From NCBI GenBank assembly GCA_964531675.1, contig CAZHFW010000037.1, forward strand, positions 1 through 36,374: a stretch of DNA of 36,374 nucleotides, in the 5' to 3' direction. This DNA comes from CAZHFW01 sp964531675. Lineage in GTDB: Bacteria; Planctomycetota; Phycisphaerae; Phycisphaerales; UBA1924. The notes below the pieces were generated by a model. It was given only the letters and a program-made list of their open reading frames with translations. It had not been told where the DNA came from and searched no databases. Shown here one piece after another: positions 26,151 through 34,931 of the stretch (positions are counted from its first letter, which is position 1; every line of letters starts with the position of its first letter). Position numbers and translations under genes: made by a program.

Positions 26151-27211
26151 TGTCCACGCCGCCTTCCAGCACGCGTCTACGCGTCGGCATCGTCGGGGGC
26201 TCGGGCTACGGCGGAGGTGAAGTCCTGCGCCTCCTCCTGGACCACCCGCACGTCGAGGTCACGCAGATCACCAGCCGCCAGCAGGCGGGGAACTTCGCGT
26301 ATTCCGCCCACCCAAACCTGCGCGGACGGACCAAGCTCCAGTTCATCCCGCCTTCGGAGCTTCAGCCCTGTGACGTGCTCTTCCTGTGCACACCCCACGG
26401 CGAAGCCTCCAAGAGCATCGAGCGCTACGCGTCCCTCGCCGAGCGCATTATCGATCTCTCCGCCGACTTCAGGCTCCGCGATCCCAAGCTCTACCAGCGC
26501 TGGTACGAAGAACCACACCCCGCGCCCGCGTGGCTCGACCGCTTCGTCTACGGCCTTCCCGAACTGCGCCGCAACCAGCTCCGCGGCGCCAAGCTCGCCA
26601 GCGGCGTCGGATGCAACGCGACCGCGATCAACCTGGCCCTGCTCCCCCTGGCCAAGGCGGGCCTCATCTCCCGCGTCGTCTGCGACCTCAAGGTCGGTTC
26701 GTCGGAGGCGGGCAACGCCCACTCCCCGGGGAGCCACCACCCCGAGCGGGCTGGCGCCGTGCGTTCCTTCGCGCCCACAGGCCACCGCCATCGGGCCGAA
26801 GTCGAGCAGGAGCTCATGGAGCCCTTCGGCAAGTTCGAGTTCTCGATGTCGATCACGTCGGTCGAGCTCGTCCGCGGCGCCCTGTGCACCGCGCACGTCT
26901 TCCCGACGCGTCCGCTCGAAGACAAGGAGCTCTGGAAGCTCTTCCGCGAAACCTATCGCGACGAGCCTTTCGTGCGTCTCGTGAAGGACCGCTCGGGGAT
27001 CTACCGCTATCCCGAACCCAAGATCCTCGCGGGAAGCAACCACGCCGATGTGGGCTTCGAACGCGACCCCGACTCGGACCGCATCGTCGTCATCAGCGCC
27101 ATCGACAACCTCATGAAGGGCGCCGCGGGCTCCGCGGTCCAGTGCATGAACCTGATGTGCGGCTTCCCCGAAACCACCGCCCTCACCTTCTCAGGTCTCC
27201 ACCCCATCTGA
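26150..27211 (+). CDS. lysY: LysW-aminoadipyl-phosphate reductase (ArgC-like) LysY
   Basis: A 353-residue NADPH-dependent reductase of the ArgC family. In this context it should reduce LysW-aminoadipyl 6-phosphate to the semialdehyde. The nucleotide loop is GIVGGSGYGGGE near residues 13-24, the catalytic cysteine lies in SGVGCNATAI (Cys155), and GSSEAGNAHSPGSHHPER and SNHADVGFERD are typical substrate and cofactor segments. The ATG at 26150 shares one base with the lysX stop (TGATG); an in-frame GTG one codon earlier is the alternative. The kinase gene follows after 2 bases. ArgC for arginine synthesis is the alternative by homology, but the lysW/lysX/lysZ context favours LysY. Confidence 0.93.
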   Translation: MSTPPSSTRLRVGIVGGSGYGGGEVLRLLLDHPHVEVTQITSRQQAGNFAYSAHPNLRGRTKLQFIPPSELQPCDVLFLCTPHGEASKSIERYASLAERIIDLSADFRLRDPKLYQRWYEEPHPAPAWLDRFVYGLPELRRNQLRGAKLASGVGCNATAINLALLPLAKAGLISRVVCDLKVGSSEAGNAHSPGSHHPERAGAVRSFAPTGHRHRAEVEQELMEPFGKFEFSMSITSVELVRGALCTAHVFPTRPLEDKELWKLFRETYRDEPFVRLVKDRSGIYRYPEPKILAGSNHADVGFERDPDSDRIVVISAIDNLMKGAAGSAVQCMNLMCGFPETTALTFSGLHPI

Positions 27212-27213
27212 CC

Positions 27214-28035
27214 ATGACCACCCGATCCGACATCTGCGTCGTCAAGCTCGGCGGCAGCGAAGGCGTTGACGTTCAGGCCTTCTGCCGCGACGCCGCCGAA
27301 CTCATCCGCGCCGGCCGGCGCCTCGTCATCGTGCACGGCGGCTCGCACGGCACCACGACCCTGGGCCAGGCCCTGGGCCATCCGCCGCAGTTCATCACCT
27401 CGCCGAGCGGGCATACGTCGCGCCGCACCGATCCGCGCACGCTCGAGATCTTCCAGATGGCCTGCCGCGGGCTCTTCAACCAGCAGGTCGTCGCGTGCCT
27501 CCAGTCCCTCGGCGTCAACGCTGTCGGCCTCTCGGGTGTCGACGGCCGCATCTGGGAAGGCAAGCGCAAGGACGCGGTCCGCGCCGTCGTGGACGGCCGG
27601 ACGACCATCGTCCGCGACGACTTCACAGGCACCATCGAGAACGTGAACACCTCGCTCTTGCAGACGCTGCTCTCGTCGGGGCTGACGCCGGTCCTGTGCC
27701 CTCCCGCGATCAGCATCAACCACGAGCCGATCAACGTGGACGCCGATCGTGCCGCCGCCCGCACCGCCTCAGCGTTGAACGCGGAGGTCCTCCTTCTGCT
27801 CTCCAACGTCGCGGGATTGATGCGTCAGTTCCCCGATGAATCCACGCTCATTCCGCACGTTCGGGCCTCCGAGCTCGAGCGTTTCGCGGAGTTCGCCCAG
27901 GGCCGCATGAAGAAGAAGGTCATGGGCGCGGGCGAAGCCCTCTCCGAGGGCGTGCGCCGCGTGATCATCTCCGACGCTCGCGTGCAGTCGCCCATCAGCC
28001 GCGCCCTCGCGGGCGCGGGCACGGTGTTCGAATGA
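27214..28035 (+). CDS. lysZ: LysW-aminoadipate kinase (ArgB-like) LysZ
   Basis: A 273-residue amino-acid kinase of the ArgB/LysZ family. It phosphorylates the side-chain carboxylate of LysW-bound aminoadipate using ATP. Visible family motifs are VVKLGGSEG (phosphate loop, residues 9-17), VIVHGGSHGTTTLG, GLSGVDGRIWEGKRKD, CPPAISINHEPINVDADRAAARTASALNA and GRMKKKVMGAGEALSEG near the C-terminus. The gene starts 2 bases after the reductase stop and ends in a 4-base overlap with lysK, so translational coupling is expected. N-acetylglutamate kinase is the alternative by homology; the neighbours favour LysZ. Confidence 0.93.
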   Translation: MTTRSDICVVKLGGSEGVDVQAFCRDAAELIRAGRRLVIVHGGSHGTTTLGQALGHPPQFITSPSGHTSRRTDPRTLEIFQMACRGLFNQQVVACLQSLGVNAVGLSGVDGRIWEGKRKDAVRAVVDGRTTIVRDDFTGTIENVNTSLLQTLLSSGLTPVLCPPAISINHEPINVDADRAAARTASALNAEVLLLLSNVAGLMRQFPDESTLIPHVRASELERFAEFAQGRMKKKVMGAGEALSEGVRRVIISDARVQSPISRALAGAGTVFE

Positions 28036-29150
28036 CCAGCGTCGCCCCCGCCCAGACTCCGATCGCGTTCGACGAAGCCCTCGCGACCGATCTGCTTCAG
28101 GGGATGCTCCGCATCCGGAGCCTCTCAGGCCAGGAGTCCGAGGTGGCGGCCTATCTGGTCGCCCGCATGGCGGCCCTGGGATTCCACGCCTTCGTGGACC
28201 AGGCTGGCAATGCCGTCGGCATCCGCCCCGCCAGGCGGACGCCCACCCGCGACATCGTCCTCCTGGGCCACATGGACACTGTGCCGGGCGAGATCCCCGT
28301 CCGCATCGAGGGCGACATGCTCTACGGCCGCGGCGCAGTGGACGCCAAGGGGCCGCTGGCGACGTTCATCATGGCGGCCAGTCTGGCCCGCCTCCCCGAC
28401 GACGTGCGCCTCATCGTGGTCGGCGCGGTCGAAGAAGAGTGCGCCACCTCCGCGGGCGCGAGGTTCGCCGCGACCCAGTACGCGCCCGCCGCCTGCGTGA
28501 TCGGCGAGCCGAGCCACGCCGATGGATACACCCTCGGGTACAAGGGAAGGCTCGTCGCGGACCTGGAGATCCGGGCCGCCTCCGCGCATTCCGCGGGCCC
28601 TGAGCCGACCGCGGCCGAGCTCGGCGCCGCTTGGTGGCGCGATCTCCTGACCCGTCTTGAGGCTTTCAACACCGGGAAGAAGGGCGTCTTCGATCAGGTG
28701 CAGCCGCGCCTTCGCACCTTCAAGACCGAGCACGATGGCCTGCATGATCTGGCGAACCTGCAGGTCGGCGTCCGCCTCCCCCCGGGCTTCGGCCCCGATG
28801 CCTGCCGGGACGCCATCAATCAGTCCTGCGCCGCGGTGCTGGCGCAGACCGAGCACCACGTGCGCTTCTCAGGCCCCGAAGTCGCGTACGTCGCGGATCG
28901 CGCGTCGCCTCTGGCGCGTGCCTTCTCCAACGCCATCCGCGACGCGGGCGCCACGCCCAGGCCCCGCGTGAAGACCGGGACCGCCGACATGAACGTCGTG
29001 GGTCCGATCTGGAACTGCCCGATCCTCGCCTATGGCCCCGGAGATTCCGGGCTGGACCACACGCCCAACGAGCACATCTCGCTGCGCGAGTACCACGCCG
29101 CGATCCGCACGCTTGTGCGGGCGTTGGAAACGCTCGAACTGCCGGTGTGA
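28032..29150 (+). CDS. lysK: LysW-lysine hydrolase LysK (M20 family)
   Basis: A 372-residue metallopeptidase of the M20 family. LysK cleaves the isopeptide bond that holds lysine to LysW, releasing free lysine. Zinc-site landmarks are LLGHMDTVPG (His/Asp), LYGRGAVDAKGPLATF, VGAVEEECATSAGARFA (Glu-Glu), VIGEPSHADG, and a final DHTPNEHISLREY. The start ATG overlaps the lysZ stop (ATGA). The stop at 29150 abuts the stop of the convergent response-regulator gene with no gap. Acetylornithine or succinyl-diaminopimelate deacylase are homologous alternatives, but the operon decides for LysK. The aminotransferase lysJ, usually needed between LysY and LysK, is not in the window. Confidence 0.92.
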   Translation: MTSVAPAQTPIAFDEALATDLLQGMLRIRSLSGQESEVAAYLVARMAALGFHAFVDQAGNAVGIRPARRTPTRDIVLLGHMDTVPGEIPVRIEGDMLYGRGAVDAKGPLATFIMAASLARLPDDVRLIVVGAVEEECATSAGARFAATQYAPAACVIGEPSHADGYTLGYKGRLVADLEIRAASAHSAGPEPTAAELGAAWWRDLLTRLEAFNTGKKGVFDQVQPRLRTFKTEHDGLHDLANLQVGVRLPPGFGPDACRDAINQSCAAVLAQTEHHVRFSGPEVAYVADRASPLARAFSNAIRDAGATPRPRVKTGTADMNVVGPIWNCPILAYGPGDSGLDHTPNEHISLREYHAAIRTLVRALETLELPV

Positions 29151-30608
29151 TCAGCTCGCCAGACGCTCGTCGCCCAGATCAAGCCCGTGGGCCTTGAGCT
29201 TCTTGTACAGCGTCGTGCGGTTGATGCCGAGCTGATCCGCGGTCTTCTGGCGGTTAAAGTTGTTGGCCTTCAGCGCCTTGAGCAGGATCTTCCGCTCAGG
29301 CTCGCGAAGCGCTTCTTCCAGAGCCATCGGCACCCACGGCGCATCGTCGCTCTCGACGCCCTGCTTGATGTGCAGCACGCTCGGAGCTTCCTGGCCCGTG
29401 ACCTGAGGCGGGAGATCGTCAAGCTCGACGGTCTGTCCCCGGCACAGCACCGCCGCACGCTCGATGATGTTCTGAAGCTCACGCACGTTGCCCGGATACG
29501 TGTACCGACGCAGCGCATCGATCGCCTCGGGCGTGAACCCGACGAGCTGCTTGCCAAGCTCCGACGCGTGCTTCTCGAGGAAGAACTCCGCCAAGACCGG
29601 GATGTCCCCGAGCCTGTCCCGCAGCGGGGGAAGCTCGATCTTGACGACGTTGATGCGGTAGTACAGGTCCTGACGGAACTGCCCCGCCGCCACCAGCGTT
29701 TCCAGAGGCTGATTGCTCGCGAGGACGACGCGCACGTCGACATCCACCGTCTGCGTGCTGCCGACAGGCTCGAACTTGCGTTCCTGGAGCACGCGGAGCA
29801 GCTTGAGCTGCATCGCGGGCGAGGCCGAGTTGATCTCGTCCAGGAAGATGGTCCCGCCGTTGGCCGCCAGGAATCGGCCGACCTTGTCGGCGTGCGCCCC
29901 GGTGAACGCGCCCTTGACATGACCGAACAGCTCGGACTCGAGCAAGGTCTCGGGGATCGAGCCGCACGCGAGTTCCACGAAGGGCTTTCCAGCCCTTGGC
30001 GAAGCCTGGTGGATCGCGTGGGCGATCAGGCTCTTGCCCGTGCCGCTCTCGCCCGACATGAGCACCGTGGTCTTGCTGGGCGCGACCGCCTGAACAAGCT
30101 CAAAGATCTTCTGCATCCGCGGGTCGGCCCCGAGGATGCTCTCCATGCCGAAGCGGCGTTCAAGCCTGCGGCGCAGCGCCTGATTCTCCGACAGAAGCGT
30201 GTGCTGGCGCACCGCCCGGTCGAGCGCGAGCCTGAGCTCCACGTCGATCACAGGCTTGGTGAGATAGTCCACCGCGCCGGCGCGGAGCGATTCCACCGCC
30301 GACTCGATCGTGCCATAGCCCGTGAGCATGACCACCGACACACCCGGGTGCTTGCGCCCGATCTGGCGGAGCAGGTCGATGCCGTTGTCACCGGGAAGCG
30401 AAACGTCGCTCATCACCACGCCGATGGGCTCGGGCGAGCGGCGGGGGTCCTGAACCTTCTCCGCCTCATCCAGGGCCGCGATCGCTTCCTTGGAGGAATG
30501 CGCCGTGGACGCGCGGAATCCTTCCCTGGTCAGGAAATCGACCAGAGACTCCGCGACGATCGGATCGTCGTCGACCACCAGAACTCGGCACTTGCCGCTG
30601 GCGCTCAC
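29151..30608 (-). CDS. Sigma-54-dependent response regulator (NtrC/AtoC type)
   Basis: A 485-residue transcription activator with three domains. The receiver (1-125) has Asp13-Asp15, phospho-acceptor Asp68 and Lys118. The AAA+ domain (about 150-385) has Walker A GESGTGKS at 186-193 and the sigma-54 contact loop GAFTGA at 233-238. The C-terminal helix-turn-helix (about 430-480) contains ILLKALKANNFNRQKTADQLGINRTTLYKKL, a Fis-like DNA-binding region. All motifs for ATP-dependent activation of sigma-54 polymerase are intact. The start is GTG at 30608 with AGGAGG 6 bases upstream; it overlaps the kinase-like gene's stop by 4 bases (GTGA). Its target promoters are not evident in the window. Convergent with lysK. 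Confidence 0.95.
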   Translation of the reverse strand: MSASGKCRVLVVDDDPIVAESLVDFLTREGFRASTAHSSKEAIAALDEAEKVQDPRRSPEPIGVVMSDVSLPGDNGIDLLRQIGRKHPGVSVVMLTGYGTIESAVESLRAGAVDYLTKPVIDVELRLALDRAVRQHTLLSENQALRRRLERRFGMESILGADPRMQKIFELVQAVAPSKTTVLMSGESGTGKSLIAHAIHQASPRAGKPFVELACGSIPETLLESELFGHVKGAFTGAHADKVGRFLAANGGTIFLDEINSASPAMQLKLLRVLQERKFEPVGSTQTVDVDVRVVLASNQPLETLVAAGQFRQDLYYRINVVKIELPPLRDRLGDIPVLAEFFLEKHASELGKQLVGFTPEAIDALRRYTYPGNVRELQNIIERAAVLCRGQTVELDDLPPQVTGQEAPSVLHIKQGVESDDAPWVPMALEEALREPERKILLKALKANNFNRQKTADQLGINRTTLYKKLKAHGLDLGDERLAS

Positions 30609-31414
30609 GAGCGATCCTCCTGCTTGCCGATCGTGCGCGTCTCACGACCCGGGATCGGACACTCAAGCCTTGTCGTCGCGCCCACACGCTCGCAGCGAGC
30701 CCGCTCCGGGCGGCTCAGCTGGTGCAGTGTGCCCCCCGAATCGTGCAGCACGCCCGCCGCCATCGCGAGCTGCGCGTCCTGATCGATCGCCTCACGCTCC
30801 TGCAAAGGCTTGCCGTCGTCGCGAACTTCGACGATCAGACGCCTGGGCCCGTCCTGCTTGGACGAGAGGTTCTGCACCCACGCCAGGATGTCGATCCGCC
30901 CGAGCCCGCCCGAAGTCGCGATCGAGTCCAAAGCGGAACGGAGCGCCCCGAGCACGGCCGCGTACACAGGCCCGCTCGGGGTCGACTCGCATTCCGCAGA
31001 ACAATGGGTCGCGACCACCACCCGGAGCTCGTCCGAGCGGGGACGCGTGGATTCCACCGCATGCGCGATCGCCTCCGACACCGTCACAGGCTCGCAGCCC
31101 GAGAGCATCGTCGAGCCCAGAGGCACCGAAGGCCCCTGCATCGCAGCATGCACAAGTGAGTTCAGCTTCTCCAGAGCCGCCGCCGCCGACTCCAGGTGCG
31201 TCGAGTGCGCCCCCGAGCCGAGCACGCCCGCCTTCACGCGATACGCCGCCAGTTCCCCGCGCGCCACCGCGAGCCAGGCGAGCGAGTCGTCCAGGACGCG
31301 GCGTGCGCTGTCCACGCTCCCAGCAGCCCGCTCAACGACCGGTTCGATCGAACGCGGATCGCTGGCCAGCGGGTGCGGCCGAGAACCTCGATTGTGCGGC
31401 GAAGGCCCCTGCAT
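30605..31414 (-). CDS. Degenerate histidine-kinase-like partner of the response regulator
   Basis: A 269-residue protein coupled to the regulator gene by a 4-base overlap. A kinase-type layout can be traced weakly: an Ala/Leu-rich helical part (about 20-85), a segment AAVLGALRSALDSIA where the N-box should be, VEVRDDGKPLQ where the G1 box (DxGxG) should be, and GGTLHQLSRPERARCERVGATTRLECPIP like the G2 end of an ATPase domain. The N-box asparagine and the G1 glycine are missing, and no clear phospho-acceptor histidine motif is visible, so it is probably an inactive or highly diverged kinase. No sensor or membrane segment is seen. The frame opens earlier with TTG (31465) and GTG (31438); ATG at 31414 is chosen without a strong ribosome site. 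The kinase relation is inference. Confidence 0.6.
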   Translation of the reverse strand: MQGPSPHNRGSRPHPLASDPRSIEPVVERAAGSVDSARRVLDDSLAWLAVARGELAAYRVKAGVLGSGAHSTHLESAAAALEKLNSLVHAAMQGPSVPLGSTMLSGCEPVTVSEAIAHAVESTRPRSDELRVVVATHCSAECESTPSGPVYAAVLGALRSALDSIATSGGLGRIDILAWVQNLSSKQDGPRRLIVEVRDDGKPLQEREAIDQDAQLAMAAGVLHDSGGTLHQLSRPERARCERVGATTRLECPIPGRETRTIGKQEDRS

Positions 31415-31547
31415 CGTCGCAAGGATTCGACACCCCACGCCCAAAAGCCGACTCGGCGTTGCCAAAACGCAACGCCGGTCGATTACGAGCCGCGCTTTTC
31501 CGACTCTTCCGCACAGACGTTACAGCTTGACTCCCGAATGCCGGGGA
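31415..31547. other. Gap between kinase-like gene and ileS
   Basis: 133 bases between the end of ileS and the kinase-like gene on the minus strand. No terminator with a T-run is visible, so read-through from ileS is possible. Alternative TTG and GTG starts of the kinase-like gene lie in this gap. Confidence 0.3.
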
Positions 31548-34500
31548 TCAGGCCACGCCCACCGCTTCGGCGTCGCGATCGCTCAACATCCCGCCGTCGG
31601 AACGCTGCCGCACCGTGCCGTCCCGCTTCCAGGATCGCTCGCACCGAGGCTGATCCCGCAGGTCCGTCACCGACGCGAACTGCGCCTTGGCGTCCAGCGC
31701 CACCCGGCTCACGCCGAGCAGGTCCGCCAGATCCGTCAGGTCAAGCCTCGCGAGCAGGCCGTCCGGATCCGGGAGCGTCACCGCCGCATCGAGCGGGTTT
31801 TCCACCCCGCCCTGCGAGCGGGCACGCTCCAGCGCCAGAAGGCCGATCTCGCGCGCCGCCAGCGCGTTCTTCCAGCTCGGATCCGCGCTGACGCCCAGTG
31901 CCTGCGGGAACTCCGCCAGATGCACGCACGTCGCCTGATCGTTCGCGGGCGTCTTGCGCAGCGCCCGGAATGCCTCGTCCGACGTGTGCACCAGGACCGG
32001 CGCCAGCAACCGGCACAGCCCATCGGTCAGGCGGTAGAGCGTCGCCTGTGTCCGCCGACGCCGGGCCGAGTCGAGCTTGTCGCAATACAGCCTGTCCTTG
32101 ACCGCCGCCAGATACACCGCGCTGAGCGTGGTGTTGCAGAAGTCGTAGATCGCCGAGTGCAGCGTCCCGAAGTCGTAGCGCTCGTACGCCCCGACCGCGA
32201 GCTTGTGCAGCGCGTCGAACTCCGAAAGCACCCACGCGTCGATGCTCGTCGCCGCCGGAAGCGCCGCGCCCGCGTCGTGCGTGTAGTCGTCCAGATTGCT
32301 GAGCATGAACCGCAGCGTGTTGCGCACCTTGCGGTAGCTCTCGCCCGCCGCGTCCAGGAACTCGCGATCGAGCTTCACGTCGTTCTCGTACGAAAGCGAG
32401 CTCACCCACCAGCGCAGCACGTCCACGCCGTAGTCGTTGAGCAGCTCCTCGACGCTGTCGCCCTTGCTCTTGCTGAGCTTGCGCCCGTCCTTGTCCACGA
32501 TGAACCCGTGCGTCAGGATGGTCTTGAAGGGAGGCCGTCCCGTCATCCCCAGCGCCGGCAGCATGGAAAGCTGGAACCAGCCGCGATGCTGGTCCGAGCC
32601 TTCCAGGTACAGATCCGCGGGATATCCCATCCCACGCGCCCGCAGCACCGCGTTCCAAGACGACCCGGACTCGAACCACACGTCCAGGATGTCGTTGCCC
32701 TTCCTCAGCCTCTCGGGCGTGACATCCGTCAGAGCCTCTCGCGCAAGCGAGAGGAACTCCACCAGCTCCTTGTCGTTCCCAGGTTCATACCCCGCCAGCA
32801 GTTCCGCTGACGTCATCTGGAACCAGGCGTCGCTCCCCTTGGCGTGCACCGCGTCGATGACCTTGCGCAGCATCGCGCTGGTCATCACCGTCTTCCCGCC
32901 GGGCGTCACGAACGCGGGGATCGGCAGGCCCCACGAACGCTGCCGCGAGATGCACCAGTCCGGGCGCGCGTCGAGCATGCCCTTCATGCGGTTGCGTCCC
33001 CAGTCCGGGACGAAGTTCACATGATGCGCCCGCGCGATCATGGGCTCCGAAGCCCGCGCCTTGTCGAACATCGCCGCCCGCTCGGATTCCGACATCTCCA
33101 TGAGCGAGCGCGGATCGCCCTCGCCCGCGCCGGTCTCGATCTTGGGCGCCAGGCACAGCGCCGCCCGCTCGCGCAGGCTCATGGGCGGGAACGTCGGATC
33201 CTCACCCGCCGCGCGGAACGCGCGGTCCACGCCCACGAACCATTGCTCGGTGCAGCGGAAGATCGTGGGGGTCTTGCTCCGCCAGTCGTGCGGGTACGAG
33301 TGCATGAACTTGTGGTCGTAGAACAGGTGCCCCGACGCGCGGAGATGTTCCACGACCTTCCCGTTGGCGGTCCACACGTCCGACCCGCGGAGCCATTCCG
33401 GCGCCGAAGCGTCGTACGTCCCGTTGGCCGTCACCGGGCAGTACACAGGCAGGCCCTCGCGGAGGCCCGTCTGATAGTCCTCCGCACCGTGGCCAGGCGC
33501 GGTGTGCACCAGACCCGTGCCGTCTTCGAGCGTCACGTAGTCCGCCGCCATCACGCTGTAGACCTTGTTCAGGTCCACGTTCCCCGCCGACTGCGAGATC
33601 GCGTCAAACGCCGGCATCGGCGTCACGAACGGATGCTTGTACTTCAGCCCCACGAGCTTCTCGCCCGTGGTCGTCGCAAGCACCTTGACGTCTTCGGCCT
33701 TGGCGGCCTTGGTCACGCGCTCCACCGCCTCGGCCGCCATCACCGTGACGTTCCCGTCCACGAGCACCAGCGCGTACTCGAACCGCGGGTTCACCGCGAT
33801 CGCCAGGTTCGCCGGGAGGGTCCAGGGCGTCGTCGTCCAGATCATGAAGCAAGGCCGCTGATGCGGCCGGTACTTGCCCATGTCCGCGGGCTCTTCCTCA
33901 TCGCCGTCAAGCTCCTCCGGCGCATGCGGCAATCCGAAGGCGTCGTACACCTTCTCCTGGTCCGCCGCCTCGAAGTCCACGTACACCGACACGTCCTCGC
34001 GGTCGTAGTACTCGAGCTCCGCCTCCGCCAGCGCCGTCTCGTTCGCGATCGACCAGTGCACAGGCTTCAGCGCGCGATACACCAGCCCCGCCTCGTGCAG
34101 CGCCAGCAGCACCTCCAGCACCGACGCCTCATACGCCGGCGCCATCGTCATGTACGGATTGTCGTAATCCGCCAGCGTGAGCAGCCTCTGGAACTGCGTC
34201 GACTGGAGCTTGATGTACTTCTCGGCGTGCTTAGCGCACTCGCGGCGCACCGCCATCCGCCTGGCGCCCTCTTCGAGCGTCTTGAGCTTCTCGATCTTCC
34301 CCGACTCCACCAGCTCGGTCATCACCTTGTGCTCGATGGGCAGACCATGGCAGTCCCACCCCGGCACATAAGGCACGTCGAACCCCGCCATCGTCTTGGA
34401 ACGCACGACGATGTCCTTGAGCACCTTGTTGGTCAGGTGACCCGTGTGGATCGAGCCATTGGCGTAAGGCGGGCCGTCGTGGAACAGGAACCGCGCCGCG

Positions 34501-34682
34501 CCCTTGCGTGCCTCACGCACCTTCTTGTAGAGGCCGAGCCCTTGCCAGCGCTTCAGGCTCGCCGGCTCGTTCTGCACCAGGTTCGCCTTCATCGGGAACG
34601 CCGTCTTGGGCAGATTCAGCGTCGACCGGTAGCGGCTCTTCTCCTCGCCGCCTTCCTTCTTCGGGGTCGCAACGTCGCTCAT
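31548..34682 (-). CDS. ileS: Isoleucyl-tRNA synthetase
   Basis: A 1044-residue class I synthetase that attaches isoleucine to tRNA-Ile and edits valine. The ATG at 34682 is preferred over 34706 because AAGGTGAT lies just upstream. Landmarks are HTGH (79-82, the HIGH signature), VPGWDCHGLPIEHKV, the editing-domain stretch TTPWTLPANLAIAVNP, DWCISRQRSWGLPIPAF, and KLSKS (735-739, the KMSKS loop). The family is certain, and GWDCHGLPIE with the overall length points to the bacterial type. The C-terminal zinc knuckle is eroded: a segment RCERSWKRDGTV and GGMLSDRDAEAV has only one of the four expected cysteines, so zinc binding there is unlikely. The protein is essential and cytosolic. Confidence 0.97.
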   Translation of the reverse strand: MSDVATPKKEGGEEKSRYRSTLNLPKTAFPMKANLVQNEPASLKRWQGLGLYKKVREARKGAARFLFHDGPPYANGSIHTGHLTNKVLKDIVVRSKTMAGFDVPYVPGWDCHGLPIEHKVMTELVESGKIEKLKTLEEGARRMAVRRECAKHAEKYIKLQSTQFQRLLTLADYDNPYMTMAPAYEASVLEVLLALHEAGLVYRALKPVHWSIANETALAEAELEYYDREDVSVYVDFEAADQEKVYDAFGLPHAPEELDGDEEEPADMGKYRPHQRPCFMIWTTTPWTLPANLAIAVNPRFEYALVLVDGNVTVMAAEAVERVTKAAKAEDVKVLATTTGEKLVGLKYKHPFVTPMPAFDAISQSAGNVDLNKVYSVMAADYVTLEDGTGLVHTAPGHGAEDYQTGLREGLPVYCPVTANGTYDASAPEWLRGSDVWTANGKVVEHLRASGHLFYDHKFMHSYPHDWRSKTPTIFRCTEQWFVGVDRAFRAAGEDPTFPPMSLRERAALCLAPKIETGAGEGDPRSLMEMSESERAAMFDKARASEPMIARAHHVNFVPDWGRNRMKGMLDARPDWCISRQRSWGLPIPAFVTPGGKTVMTSAMLRKVIDAVHAKGSDAWFQMTSAELLAGYEPGNDKELVEFLSLAREALTDVTPERLRKGNDILDVWFESGSSWNAVLRARGMGYPADLYLEGSDQHRGWFQLSMLPALGMTGRPPFKTILTHGFIVDKDGRKLSKSKGDSVEELLNDYGVDVLRWWVSSLSYENDVKLDREFLDAAGESYRKVRNTLRFMLSNLDDYTHDAGAALPAATSIDAWVLSEFDALHKLAVGAYERYDFGTLHSAIYDFCNTTLSAVYLAAVKDRLYCDKLDSARRRRTQATLYRLTDGLCRLLAPVLVHTSDEAFRALRKTPANDQATCVHLAEFPQALGVSADPSWKNALAAREIGLLALERARSQGGVENPLDAAVTLPDPDGLLARLDLTDLADLLGVSRVALDAKAQFASVTDLRDQPRCERSWKRDGTVRQRSDGGMLSDRDAEAVGVA

Positions 34683-34868
34683 GGGATCACCTTCAAACCG
34701 GTTCACCCCTCAGGCCAGCCAGCCCCGGAATCCCGGGAGCCAGCACGCCAGAGGGAAAGGGTGCATACAGAAGCCGGACAACCAGTCCAGATGGACCGTC
34801 CGGGCACGGATGTTAGGGGAACAGGCAAGCCAAGCGCAGCAGCGGTCTCTACCCACCCTCTACCCACT

Positions 34869-34931
34869 CTCGTGGGATGGGCGTCCCGCCCGTCTCTACC
34901 AGTGCTCGTGGGGCAGGCGTCCCGCCCGTCT
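34869..34931. repeat. Interspersed GC-rich repeat, two units
   Basis: Two 27-base units at 34869-34895 and 34905-34931 (period 36) differ at three positions; both end in GGCGTCCCGCCCGTCT. Just before them CTCTACCCAC occurs twice. Translated in one minus-strand frame the units give the phrase GRDACPT/GRDAHPT, a pattern often met in spurious frames of planctomycete and verrucomicrobial genomes. It therefore resembles a dispersed repeat family rather than coding DNA. Confidence 0.65.

Noticed and set aside
34683..34868. ileS leader considered as a T-box riboswitch
   Set aside because: No T-box consensus or specifier loop could be found in the region, and no intrinsic terminator precedes the start codon.
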